Origin: Spongilla lacustris
Taxonomy: Eukaryota; Porifera; Demospongiae; Spongillida; Spongillidae
Length of the DNA: 64,000 bases
Assembly (NCBI GenBank): GCA_949361645.1
Contig: OX442427.1
Span: 2,530,179 to 2,594,178 of the forward strand
Direction of reading: 5' to 3'
The notes below the pieces were generated by a model that was given only the letters and a program-made list of their open reading frames with translations, did not search any database and was not told where the DNA came from. Shown one piece after another: positions 12,701 through 21,651 of this stretch (the stretch's first letter is position 1; every line of letters starts with the position of its first letter). A program made the position numbers and the translations under genes.

Positions 12701-14986
12701 GACATGTTAATGAATATCCACATCACTATATACAGCAAAAACCCGACAGTTAAGGTGATACACATGTATGTCATAGATGAAGGCAAAAAAAATAAGGGTT
12801 ATGTGTTTATCCAGTTGACTTTTATTATCATTTAGTAACAAAAATACTAATTGTGCAATCCCCACACCATTGCATGGATGAATGGTACAACATGTGCACA
12901 CGTACAGGTACTACAACTCACAGGGGTCACGTAGCCCAGCACCAGACTGTGGAAGTTCCTGGTCTTCTGTTCAGCAGTCGAGTAGGAACCATGATTGCTA
13001 GCAATGTCCTTCCACTTGGGTTGGGTAGAGACAAGGCCACGGTCATAAACAGAGGATGTTGGTCCTTCTTGCTGCTGTCATAGAGACAAATGTGCCAGTA
13101 AAGTGATTAGTATCAGTACTACTCCCCACGTTAAGGATCTTAACTTATATCATTGACAAGATATATGATTTCATAGACTCAACTGGACTTTAGCAAGCAT
13201 ATTTCCATAGAGCAAGTACCAGTACAAACAATCTTGTGAGACTACCAAAAGATAACGTGCACTCGTTCTGACAACTGAACTAAAAAGAAAGTTTCTCCAC
13301 CTTTTCCCTGGTTTCAGATCTGATAGGTTTCAATTAAAAATGAGGTTTATCACCATTGAAGTGCAATGTTACATGTACATGTATGTGGAAGCACTAGAAC
13401 AGGCACATTAGGAACTTAAAAAAAAAAAAACTGCCAAATTATGACTTCTGTAATTTTCATATCAAACTTTAAATTACAATATTTATCATTTCATCAGTTG
13501 CCTAGTCACCATAATCCCTGGTTTCATTACTTTATACTCATTCATTGTCCACAAATTCTACATCTTTAACACATCCTTATAAAATAATGTACTTCTGACA
13601 ATATTATAATAACACCATATACACTATAACATGTTAGCTACAATATTACAAAGGTATGGTGAGGTGTTATCACCCTTTGGAAAACCCACACATTGGCTAG
13701 CGACAGAGTCATATTATGGTGGCCATACAGGCTGGCAACCACCTTGGGCTTGGGAGTATTGGTCCATGTGGCATGGTTGCTTGTACAGCTTTGAAAATGC
13801 TACCAGGGGAATGCAGGTCTCCCCTAGCTCAGAGCACTTTGCTTTTTTGGCCGAGTGCTTTCTAAGTTCGGCAGCTACCACTGCTACCAACCCTGCTACA
13901 TGACATCAAAATGGATGGGTTAAATAGAAATATCGCTGTGAGCTAAAAGGCAGCAGGTTTGCTGCAGAGCCAGTTAGAAGCAAGGAGGATGTCAACAGGA
14001 TGTGTGTGCTGGAAGTCGTATGCAAGTTCATCTACTTTACACCACATCAATGAAGGTTTTGAAGCACCACATCTCGTGCCTGGATGCAGTGTCCCCATCA
14101 TGCTCACATATTAAGGCATAGTGACCTAGGGGATCCAAAGGTGCTCTGGGCACAATGCACAGGGAGGTGAGCCAGGTGAGGTACGTATCTAGCCACATTT
14201 CATGGTGATTTGGTACTCATTGCTCCCAGGCCTGTAGTCAGATAGAATGACAGAGAACCATGTGGAGGCATGAGGAGAAGCACAGACTGCAGATGAGCAT
14301 TGCCAGCAGGAGCTCTGGGAGAGGAGGGAGTTAATATCCACCAATGTGACTTGATAGACTATGTTGCCACTAAGGATAAGAGGCAAGACCGTCAATGACA
14401 ACCGCACTCGCACAACCATTTTGTAGGAACGACAAAGTGGTCTGAAGGTGAGGTGCTGTATTAGACTGCAGGTGAGCAGAGCTAAGCTACATGTAGGCCA
14501 CGGGTCTCTGCTTAAATTCAGTGGGACCTGCTGCCAAGAACTGTCAGTACTCAGTAGTGTCAATGGCTTAAGGTACCCTGTGAATGTTAAGAATACTCAA
14601 ATCTTTACGTTGCATTGGGACAATTTAGCAAGGTGTGGTGGGTGCTTAGTTGGGCGTGGCTACTCGACCAAACGCGGACAGTCGGGACACGCCCAACTAA
14701 TAGTAGGTGCTACATTAAAGAACAGGGCGCGGGGGTGTACACGTACATGTAAAGGTCATAGATCATTGCCCTCTCCGTGCTATAATAGTCATACACCTTT
14801 TCGAATATGATCTCTTGTTCATGAAAAACCCTTTCCTAGTCTAAGCAAATTTAACTTTGACAATTATACTGTCAAGTGAATCACCTGTTGCGATCGATCT
14901 TCTGTCTTGGGTGACTTCTTTGCCTGCACTCCAAGAACTGAAATTCCAAAAAGAAGCGTACAGATGAGTGAAAAGCATATATGCAT
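7577..14986 (-). CDS. CHID1: CHID1-like chitinase domain-containing protein (stabilin-1-interacting chitinase-like, GH18 fold), 13 exons, 383 aa
   Basis: Minus-strand exons: 14885-14986, 12922-13074, 11478-11560, 10727-10773, 9795-9946, 9625-9686, 8897-8986, 8732-8821, 8497-8633, 8067-8082, 7899-7976, 7779-7821, 7577-7675. The sum is 1152 nt with every phase closing; donors are GT and acceptors AG. Exon 1 encodes a signal peptide ([16 protein letters not shown]). Landmarks shared with animal CHID1 are [61 protein letters not shown] (the GH18 strand-4 region), [39 protein letters not shown] and the terminal [17 protein letters not shown]. Family role: secreted or lysosomal saccharide-binding GH18 relative; enzymatic activity is doubtful because FDGVVLEIW departs from the DGxDxDxE motif. 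Exon 10 is only 16 bp. Intron 1 holds an RT relic. Length is close to the roughly 393 aa of human CHID1. Confidence 0.9.
10140..10726. other. CHID1 intron 4, no further gene seen
   Basis: This intron is AT-rich with scattered ACATGT repeats. The minus-strand frame at 10939-11211, in the neighbouring intron, has no conserved features and is not supported. Confidence 0.5.
10938..10966. repeat. ACATGT/TACATG palindromic hexamer runs (example of a window-wide motif)
   Basis: Runs of TACATG units, each containing the self-complementary ACATGT, recur throughout the noncoding DNA: for example about 8319-8330, 10938-10966, 16427-16445, 24278-24301, 28113-28133, 32203-32225, 42298-42319 and 51780-51797. 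They occur in introns and spacers of every gene here, on average well over once per kilobase by eye. Confidence 0.85.
11690..11737 (+). mobile_element. Solo terminal repeat of a TA-flanked DNA transposon
   Basis: TA followed by CAGGGTGTTCCTCAATCA and then AAAATTGTTTATAAATTA closely matches the left terminal repeat of the element at 31136-31988. It lies in CHID1 intron 2 and has no visible partner nearby, so it is a solo remnant or decayed MITE. Confidence 0.5.
13640..14565 (-). mobile_element. Decayed RT/endonuclease element in CHID1 intron 1
   Basis: Minus-strand translations recall the C-terminal half of the local RT family: a [14 protein letters not shown] block near 14250-14290, and near 13800-13890 a degraded [24 protein letters not shown] tail. 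Frames are broken by many stops. It has the same orientation as the host gene, and no target duplication was identified. Confidence 0.6.
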
Positions 14987-15634
14987 TCTTCTCAACTCGA
15001 CTCCAATTGTTGCACTACATGTAGCTTATTGCTAATAGTTATATTAACGGCAAGTATTGAAATTGCTTGGCTCCAGACCTATTTCGATGTTATGTTCAAT
15101 CTCCCTTTCGCGCGAAATGTTAAAAACTTAATGTATTGATACGTTTCTTTCTGCTACGGCTGCAGGCGACAGGGAATGGTTACTGTCATCTATCCACCGA
15201 CATACTCTACCGCGAAAACAACTTCACACTAGACCCTTATTAAGCCTTATGAAGTTATAGGTTGGATTACTTGGATAGGATCAAAAGGTTACACAGGGGT
15301 GTTAATGTCCCTCGGACCACGCCCAACTACATCGATAGTGCATATGAAATAGGGGTTTAAACCAAACTGAAAGAATATATTGGATATTTGGAACAAATGT
15401 ACTAGCTATATCAGTCGAAGACAAAAGGCAGATAGGATGCATTGCTTTATTAGTAATGCATTATACTTTACATATAGATTGCAAATTAAAGTATGTGCTA
15501 TTATCCATATTGTGTACAGTTAGAAAATTATGCGTAACTATTCGGGTGGGGGTGGGTGTCAAAAAGAGTATCTTTGACGTGAATGTAATAAAGTAGCTAT
15601 AGGTGAGTTGTGAATACCAATTTTACCCTTGCAG

Positions 15635-15935
15635 GGTTTGAAACCCCATGAGGCTCAGCAACACTACCCTGGTGAAGGAGCTGGAACCCCTCATATCAGG
15701 AGGGTGTACTGCTATAATGGCTGTGGTCTGTGGGAACAAGCTCTATGTGGCCAATGTTGGAGACTCTAGAGCTGTGGTCATTTACCAAACCCCCAATGGA
15801 ACATTGGAGACACTCCAGTTGAGCACTGACCATGATGTCAAAAATGAAGATGAACTAAAGAGGTTTGAGCAGCTGCATGCAGGGACTGGACCCAGAGGAA
15901 GATGTTTTAGTGTTCGTATGGTAATTAATAATTAA
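15635..15935 (+). pseudogene. TAB1-like exon 2, broken copy
   Basis: The exon begins correctly after TTGCAG and is nearly identical to exon 2 of the intact TAB1-like genes (LEPLISGGCTA, LYVANVGDSRAVV, LSTDHDVKNEDELKR). However, about 14 bases are missing after CACTACCCTGGTGAAG, which shifts the frame. The 3' part after GAGCAGCTGC is rearranged and the usual end (TRSIGDY...VDIL) is lost. No exon 1 was found upstream. Its natural 3' partner exon lies at 20595, beyond the 4.1 kb insertion. Confidence 0.85.
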
Positions 15936-16452
15936 GCTGTTGGAGCTTTGATAAGAACTAGATCTTTTTATTACATGTTGTCATTCAATTAGAATAAATC
16001 TCACTGTGCTAGCTCACAGCTATAAATAACCATATGCATGTACATGTACACTTACATGCAGCATGATTTAGTTGCTGTACTTAATGGATGTAACTAAATG
16101 TATGTTGCCTAGGATGGTACACTACTCAAGCAGCAGAGTGTTGCTGTGTCCCAGTGCCAGGTGAATATGGATTTCAAGTGGATTGAATCTTTTATGCTTG
16201 TGTGTGTGTGTGTGCATGTACATGAGCATGCTACAGATTTCCCCATGCTCTGCCACTGCAAGGACATAAATTCAATCCTGCAGCTCATAGCTATAAGCAT
16301 CATAACTACATGTATAGTGTGCATGGATTCAGTTGTTTTTCCAGACAGGTTCACTGCATACCAGCTATTTCCTATCATGATCCAGTATAAAGTGTGATGC
16401 AAATTAAAAAGATAGGTGTATGTTGTACATGTACATGTACATGTATGTTTGC

Positions 16453-19400
16453 TATTATTGTTGGTACCAAGTATTATTGAACTTTTTTTTTTTTTTTTGT
16501 GATCTGAAAAATTAATTATTAACAATAATTATTATTATTATATGAAAGATGTATATACAATAATACATGTTAAAAACAAATTTCAATATTGAACTAGTAA
16601 ACTATGTAACTATGTATGAGTCAACTATCTAAGTAGAGGTCTGAGACTTTAGCACGGGGACCTGCCCTTGCAAGAAATGCTCTGGCATTCGAGCGCACAA
16701 GGGAAAGGTTTAGTCTCGAATAAATGCTGTCCAGAGTGGTGGAAGTGGAGGAGTTAACCTGAACTGAAAGGCGGGAAGCAAGTTTCTTGAAGGTGTCAGA
16801 GGCAAGTTGGCCCCATGCCCCGAATGAATCGACAACAAGCGGTATGCAGCTCCAGCCTAGTTCTGCACAAATCCCAGAATTTGCTAGTATCTTTCGCTGT
16901 TCTGTGGCAAAAGCTGCAGTGCCTGCTGTGTGTCCCGCTTCGGAAACTATGTCAGGTTTTAGCGGAGACGACACAGATAGGTCGAACGCAGCAGGTTTGC
17001 CATTGAAGCCCCAGTTGTTAACTAGAATGTCTGCTGGTCTAGATTGTTTCTGGTCATGACCAAGACCACTGCCAGCTTCCAGCTTAGGGTTGTATAAGGC
17101 TTTCTTGAAGAGGTGATACAAGATTTCGGCGACCGGCACCCACCATCGAAAGGGAATCGGGGTATCACGAAGGTTGTTATGACGCGCAATGACATCACTA
17201 CCTCTCTTGCATGTTAGAGCGTGGTGAGCCTCAAGGGCTTTGGTAGGGCAAAGGGCACACACAGAGCCGGGCTCACATAACTGAATACCAAGCCACCATT
17301 TGATGGCAAACTGACATTCGGATGGTGTTAAATGCAAGCCTAAGGCCGGTGATGGGGCGACACGCAACCAAGAGCTAGCATGTGGGGATGAGACAGAAAG
17401 AAGTCGGGCTCGGTCCGCCAGGGAGCTGCTTTGCAAGAGGGATTGAAACTGTTTGTCTTCAAGATTCTGTGACAAAACATGTCGATTGGTGTGGATGGAG
17501 TCAAAGGTTGATGAAAGAGCTTCATTGGGAGAAACAAGGGCATTATAAATATTGATGGCCTCGAGGAGGTATGGTGAATTGATGTGGTCAGGGAAGGAGG
17601 CACTAATAGAGCTGATGTATGCAGCAGAGCAATGGAGGAAAACAGATCGAAGGCCCATACCGCCATGGGATAAGCTCAGCGTGGCTTGCTTCCAGGCTGG
17701 GCAGTTAGGTGACAAGTCAATAGCAGTGCACTCCATGAAACAGGCTCTGACACTATCATCAAATGTAGCGAGAGCGGATTGAATCAAATTTGGAGGTGTG
17801 GTACGTGCAATGTGCGTGACCTTGCAGAAGGCAGCACACTGGCGAAGGAGAGTTAGGGCAATCTGGGGATCCTCTAGTTTCTGCAGTTGTTGGTGCAAGA
17901 TACTAGAAGCCTTGATGGCTGATGATGCAAAGTCTTCACAAAAGCTTTTGTTTCCAATTGGTGACCCAAGAATGACAAAATTCGGAACATTTGAGCGTGT
18001 AGTGATAGCATCATGAAAGTCAGGTAGGGTTTTTTTGCAAAAAAGTTCACATTTGCTGAAGTTAGGAAATAGGCCAAGGGGGGGCCCCTGATTATTCAAG
18101 ATAGATAGGGCCTGATCAATGCTAGTCTTGGACCCAGCCAGAGCACCATCGTCCAAGTACCATTTGTTGAAAGATAGGGACTCACAGGCATTTTCGATTT
18201 CAATGATGACAGGGTGAATAACGAGAGAAAATAGAAGGGAGCCAAGTGGATCACCTTGCTGCACACCTGAGGTAGATGACAGACTGCCCAGTGGATGCCA
18301 AAGATTGGTGGGATGGCTGTAGCACCATGACACCCATGGGAGGAGCTCAGGGAAATGGGAGTGGCATTGATCGAGTACAGCTTGTCTTGAGACATTGTTA
18401 AAGGCATTGCGGAGATCTACCTTTAGGACTACAAAGTCGTCATCTTCCCAATGACGGTCAACACATGCTCGTAATGAATGGACCATGGTCTCGGCTCCAC
18501 CTGGGCAAGCTACTCCGAGTTGGTGTGGACTGAAGTAATCAGCAGCCTTGCATTTAACCATGGCGCATAAACATCTGCTGGTTAAACGACGTAGCACCTC
18601 ACCTATGGCAATAGGTCTAACGTCACAGTCAGGAGCCTTGGATTTATTGATGGCTATCAGGGAACCTCCAGCAAGGTGAGTTGCGATTTCTGCTGGGACC
18701 TTACCACTGGCCAACAGGTTCACTACACTTAAAAGCACCTTGGCAAGTGAGGTAGGCAGGGTGGCTTCCAGAGCATCTAGGATGTGTTGAATTCTTAAGC
18801 CAGAGGGGCCGCAAGCTGTATCTTTGCTGAAAGAGTGGATAATGGACAAAATGTTGAAGTCAGCAGGAAGGATGTTAGGTGAGCTCTGAGGTGAGTGATC
18901 CATGAGAATAGTAGGAGGAGGAGAGTGTGGATGTTTGGATTTCAGAGCCTCCCAGGTCTTGCTAGTGTTAGCGGCAATGCCATTAGAACACAACATCCGA
19001 CAAGCCTTACCATAAAGACCCTCCTGAGCCAGAGAGATGGAGTGTGAAAGCTGCTTCGGCTTATAATCAGGTGTGGAAGAGCTCTTGAAACCTGATTTGG
19101 TCGCATGCCTCGATGCTCGATCCCATAGTTGAACTTCTTGACCTGCCTCCCAAAAATCACACAGCTTACTGATTGATGTATGCTTATGATGTCTACCTCC
19201 ACGCTTACTAGAAGCAAGAACACATTTTGGCAGCATAAGGAATCTTTGCCAAGAGTGGGAAGAACCATCGTGTAGGATGGAAAGGAGACAATTCAGAAAA
19301 ACCCTGCCAAATGCCTGGCGATCATGAAAGGGGATATGCTTCAAGGTGGGGCAAAATGTGGAAAAGATATCGTCAAAGGAAGGCAGTTGTGAAGAACATA

Positions 19401-20561
19401 CTGCCGTAGCAGGGTTGTCAGACACTGATGGGGAAGGTTGAAGAGAAACATGAGAGCAGATGTTGATGTGCGATGAGAGGCGTGAGGTGGACACGAGTGT
19501 AGAGCAGTGTGAACAGATGGAGTAATTGTTGATGGCTAACCATTCACCCGGGACATCTCCAGGTAGAGTTCCAGCTGCGTGCATGCTCATATGGGATTTC
19601 CACATGGTGGATAATATGAGTTCATTACAGACTGTGATTGGGCAAGGAAGCGGGCATGATGGTTTTGACTTGCCAAAAACTGGAATACAAGTTTTATTAT
19701 TTGCTAAGGCAGGGCGGGAGGAAGCCGAATGGCTACTAACAAATGCGCTATTATGACCGATAGAGGGCTCCGCCTGAGGTAGCTCTGCCTTAGGTAGCTC
19801 CGACCGTGGAAGCAATTGTGGTTGAGAGATGGGCAATGAATGTGACTGCAAACACGAAGGCGGTGACTGTGAATGTGATTGTGGTTGCTGAGACTGCGAC
19901 TGCTGCATCAGGTCTAGAGGTGGTAGCTGTGAATTTGATGATGAATGAACCGCCGACTGAGATTGTGAAGGCGCCGACTCGAATTGAGTCAAGCTGCTAG
20001 TGGATTGTGGTTCGACAGGTGCGCACGTATTGGAGCAAAGATTCCGCTTCATGGCATAACAGCTATGACACTTACGTCCTGCTTTCACGCAAACACAACC
20101 TTTACAGCGTGCGTAGTCTCCATTACAAGGCCGGCAGCACTTAGAGGAAATGGACTTGCAAAGTGAATCGTCTGCCAAACTTCTGCCCGCCATTATAATA
20201 CATGCATATATAATTAGATGAACTTTAATATTTTTATTAAAATATACCTTACATTAATAATAATATCTTGCAGTCATAGTCCATGCTTTAGCAAACATTG
20301 TGCATATTTTTAAGTTGTTACATTAAGTTGTTCTAATGCAACTTACACAGGCAACCTCGTGATTTGAAATTCAACACCCACATATTCAAGATCCAAAAGC
20401 AGTACGTTAATAAACGTCATTATGATTAGGATAGATTAAAAAAATTGTGTCATTTTGTGTTTTTTATGTTTCTTGTGCTTGTTGTAATGGTTTTTCATCA
20501 TATATGTAATATTATACTATGACTTTTTTAAGTTAATTAATACTTGGTACCAACAATAATA
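16453..20561 (-). mobile_element. 4.1 kb insertion bounded by about 32-bp inverted repeats and carrying an intact RT ORF
   Basis: The left end (16453-16484) begins TATTATTGTTGGTACCAAG, and the right end (20530-20561) is its reverse complement. The first 24 bases are identical and the next 8 differ at 2 positions. The ends fall where the sequence departs from the paralogous unoccupied region near 47145-47175 (TATGTTTGC on the left; CTGATTGCATAC or TTGATTGCATAC on the right). Inside are the minus-strand RT ORF, a 16-base T run (A run on the coding strand) at 16483-16498 just inside the left repeat, and an AT-rich 5' leader of about 340 bp. Either a LINE landed inside a small TIR/MITE element, or the RT belongs to an element with inverted termini. 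The first is more conservative. Confidence 0.7.
16621..20193 (-). CDS. Full-length RT plus restriction-like endonuclease polyprotein of a non-LTR retroelement (1190 aa)
   Basis: This is a single uninterrupted ORF. Residues about 12-58 form a Cys-rich module (CCRPCNGDYARCKGCVC, KCHSCYAMKRNLC). A Ser/Gln-rich linker follows, then a C/H-rich region at about 180-245 (CPLPCPITVC...ICSHCSTLVSTSRLSSHINIC). The RT core holds DVRPIAIGEVLRRL, VVLKVDLRNAFNNVSR, GVQQGDPLGSLLF and WYLDDGALAG. Near the C terminus are a CCHC-type knuckle (CALCPTKALEAHHALTC, RHNNLRD) and an endonuclease-like core (RPADILV...AAFDLSVSSPL), then ELGWSCIPLVVDSFGAWG. Domain order fits restriction-like-endonuclease LINEs; clade assignment is inference. 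Compared with the copy at 3218 it has an extra TPIPFRWWVP-like stretch after the knuckle. It is intact, so it may be recently active. Confidence 0.85.
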   Translation of the reverse strand: MAGRSLADDSLCKSISSKCCRPCNGDYARCKGCVCVKAGRKCHSCYAMKRNLCSNTCAPVEPQSTSSLTQFESAPSQSQSAVHSSSNSQLPPLDLMQQSQSQQPQSHSQSPPSCLQSHSLPISQPQLLPRSELPKAELPQAEPSIGHNSAFVSSHSASSRPALANNKTCIPVFGKSKPSCPLPCPITVCNELILSTMWKSHMSMHAAGTLPGDVPGEWLAINNYSICSHCSTLVSTSRLSSHINICSHVSLQPSPSVSDNPATAVCSSQLPSFDDIFSTFCPTLKHIPFHDRQAFGRVFLNCLLSILHDGSSHSWQRFLMLPKCVLASSKRGGRHHKHTSISKLCDFWEAGQEVQLWDRASRHATKSGFKSSSTPDYKPKQLSHSISLAQEGLYGKACRMLCSNGIAANTSKTWEALKSKHPHSPPPTILMDHSPQSSPNILPADFNILSIIHSFSKDTACGPSGLRIQHILDALEATLPTSLAKVLLSVVNLLASGKVPAEIATHLAGGSLIAINKSKAPDCDVRPIAIGEVLRRLTSRCLCAMVKCKAADYFSPHQLGVACPGGAETMVHSLRACVDRHWEDDDFVVLKVDLRNAFNNVSRQAVLDQCHSHFPELLPWVSWCYSHPTNLWHPLGSLSSTSGVQQGDPLGSLLFSLVIHPVIIEIENACESLSFNKWYLDDGALAGSKTSIDQALSILNNQGPPLGLFPNFSKCELFCKKTLPDFHDAITTRSNVPNFVILGSPIGNKSFCEDFASSAIKASSILHQQLQKLEDPQIALTLLRQCAAFCKVTHIARTTPPNLIQSALATFDDSVRACFMECTAIDLSPNCPAWKQATLSLSHGGMGLRSVFLHCSAAYISSISASFPDHINSPYLLEAINIYNALVSPNEALSSTFDSIHTNRHVLSQNLEDKQFQSLLQSSSLADRARLLSVSSPHASSWLRVAPSPALGLHLTPSECQFAIKWWLGIQLCEPGSVCALCPTKALEAHHALTCKRGSDVIARHNNLRDTPIPFRWWVPVAEILYHLFKKALYNPKLEAGSGLGHDQKQSRPADILVNNWGFNGKPAAFDLSVSSPLKPDIVSEAGHTAGTAAFATEQRKILANSGICAELGWSCIPLVVDSFGAWGQLASDTFKKLASRLSVQVNSSTSTTLDSIYSRLNLSLVRSNARAFLARAGPRAKVSDLYLDS

Positions 20562-20594
20562 TCATGTAACTTGATTGCATACAGTTATCCCCAA

Positions 20595-20937
20595 CCATAC
20601 CTCAGGTCTACCTGAGACTGCTGAGCCCTCTGTTAATACAGTGGATATAGAAGAATCCTTCCTCTACCTCATGGTCATGAGTGATGGAGTGTACAAGAGC
20701 ATTGAGGCAGCAGTAGATGAAGCCCAGACCATTGGTGCCAACCAGGTTCTGGCCAACATGGTACACGCCTCTGCTCAAACACCAGATGTGGAGTTCAGCT
20801 CCATAGCACAGAGCACACTGGACCAAGTGGCCCATCTCCATGAGGAGGCCTTCCAGAGGAGTGCTCAACAAGACATCAGATCTCCAAAGGCCACAGCATG
20901 TCACAAGAGGGATTCAAATCAGAGGAGTAGGTAGTAG
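20595..20937 (+). pseudogene. TAB1-like terminal exon, broken copy (partner of 15635-15935)
   Basis: It matches the last exon of the beta-type TAB1-like genes (VDIEESFLYLMVMSDGVYK, NQVLANMVHASAQTPDVEF). The splice acceptor CCCAG is changed to CCCAA, and the end is rearranged after GCATGTCACAAGAGGGAT, so the RKRDDMTLVVYTF finish is lost. It lies just right of the RT-bearing insertion. The downstream flank (20950-21170) recurs at 45960-46170 and 47450-47590, showing three copies of this locus. Confidence 0.8.
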
Positions 20938-21651
20938 GCCAACAGTACAACAATATAGCATATGGAAATGTAATTGTTGTGTTCTCCTCTAAGTCGATCT
21001 GTGTGTGTTCTAAATGTAATGTTGTATGTCCATATGTCATATCGGCACGGTATGCATTTTAGTAAAAGAAACTTCAAAATGGCACCACTGGACACTTCAA
21101 AACACGTAAAATATGTGAGCTTTGGATACTACTAGTATTATTGTAATGCAGCTGGGCACAGAAATCACATTAAAAATGATCCCAAGTGTGCTCAGTTTGG
21201 TTGGTGATGCACACAATTAGCAGTGGATGAGCTGTGGCATGGGGACCAGAGACACTTACTAACTTCTTGATTAGCCATTCATGATAACACCTCCACGTCC
21301 AAGGTAATACAGTACATGTAGCAGAACTGTATGACTAGCTAGAATTTGCAATCGATTAGAGCCACAACAGGAAATTTGAAGCAACCACCTGCACTCTTAC
21401 TAATACCGTTCTTTTTAAAATCCCACTGAACTTTTGGTATACGTTTCCCAGTTTTTGCGAGACCTCCCCATGCATTTAAGTTACATGTATAGCCTCTGCC
21501 ATCTTCTCGAGCTCCATGAAACGGCTTCCTTTGATTAAATCCAGTACATTAATGTTATAAAAAAGCATTCATGTACCATGCATCTCATGCTTAGAGATAT
21601 GCATGTATATGAGGTGTTTTAAAATTATTATGGTTAATATTTGTTCAAAAC

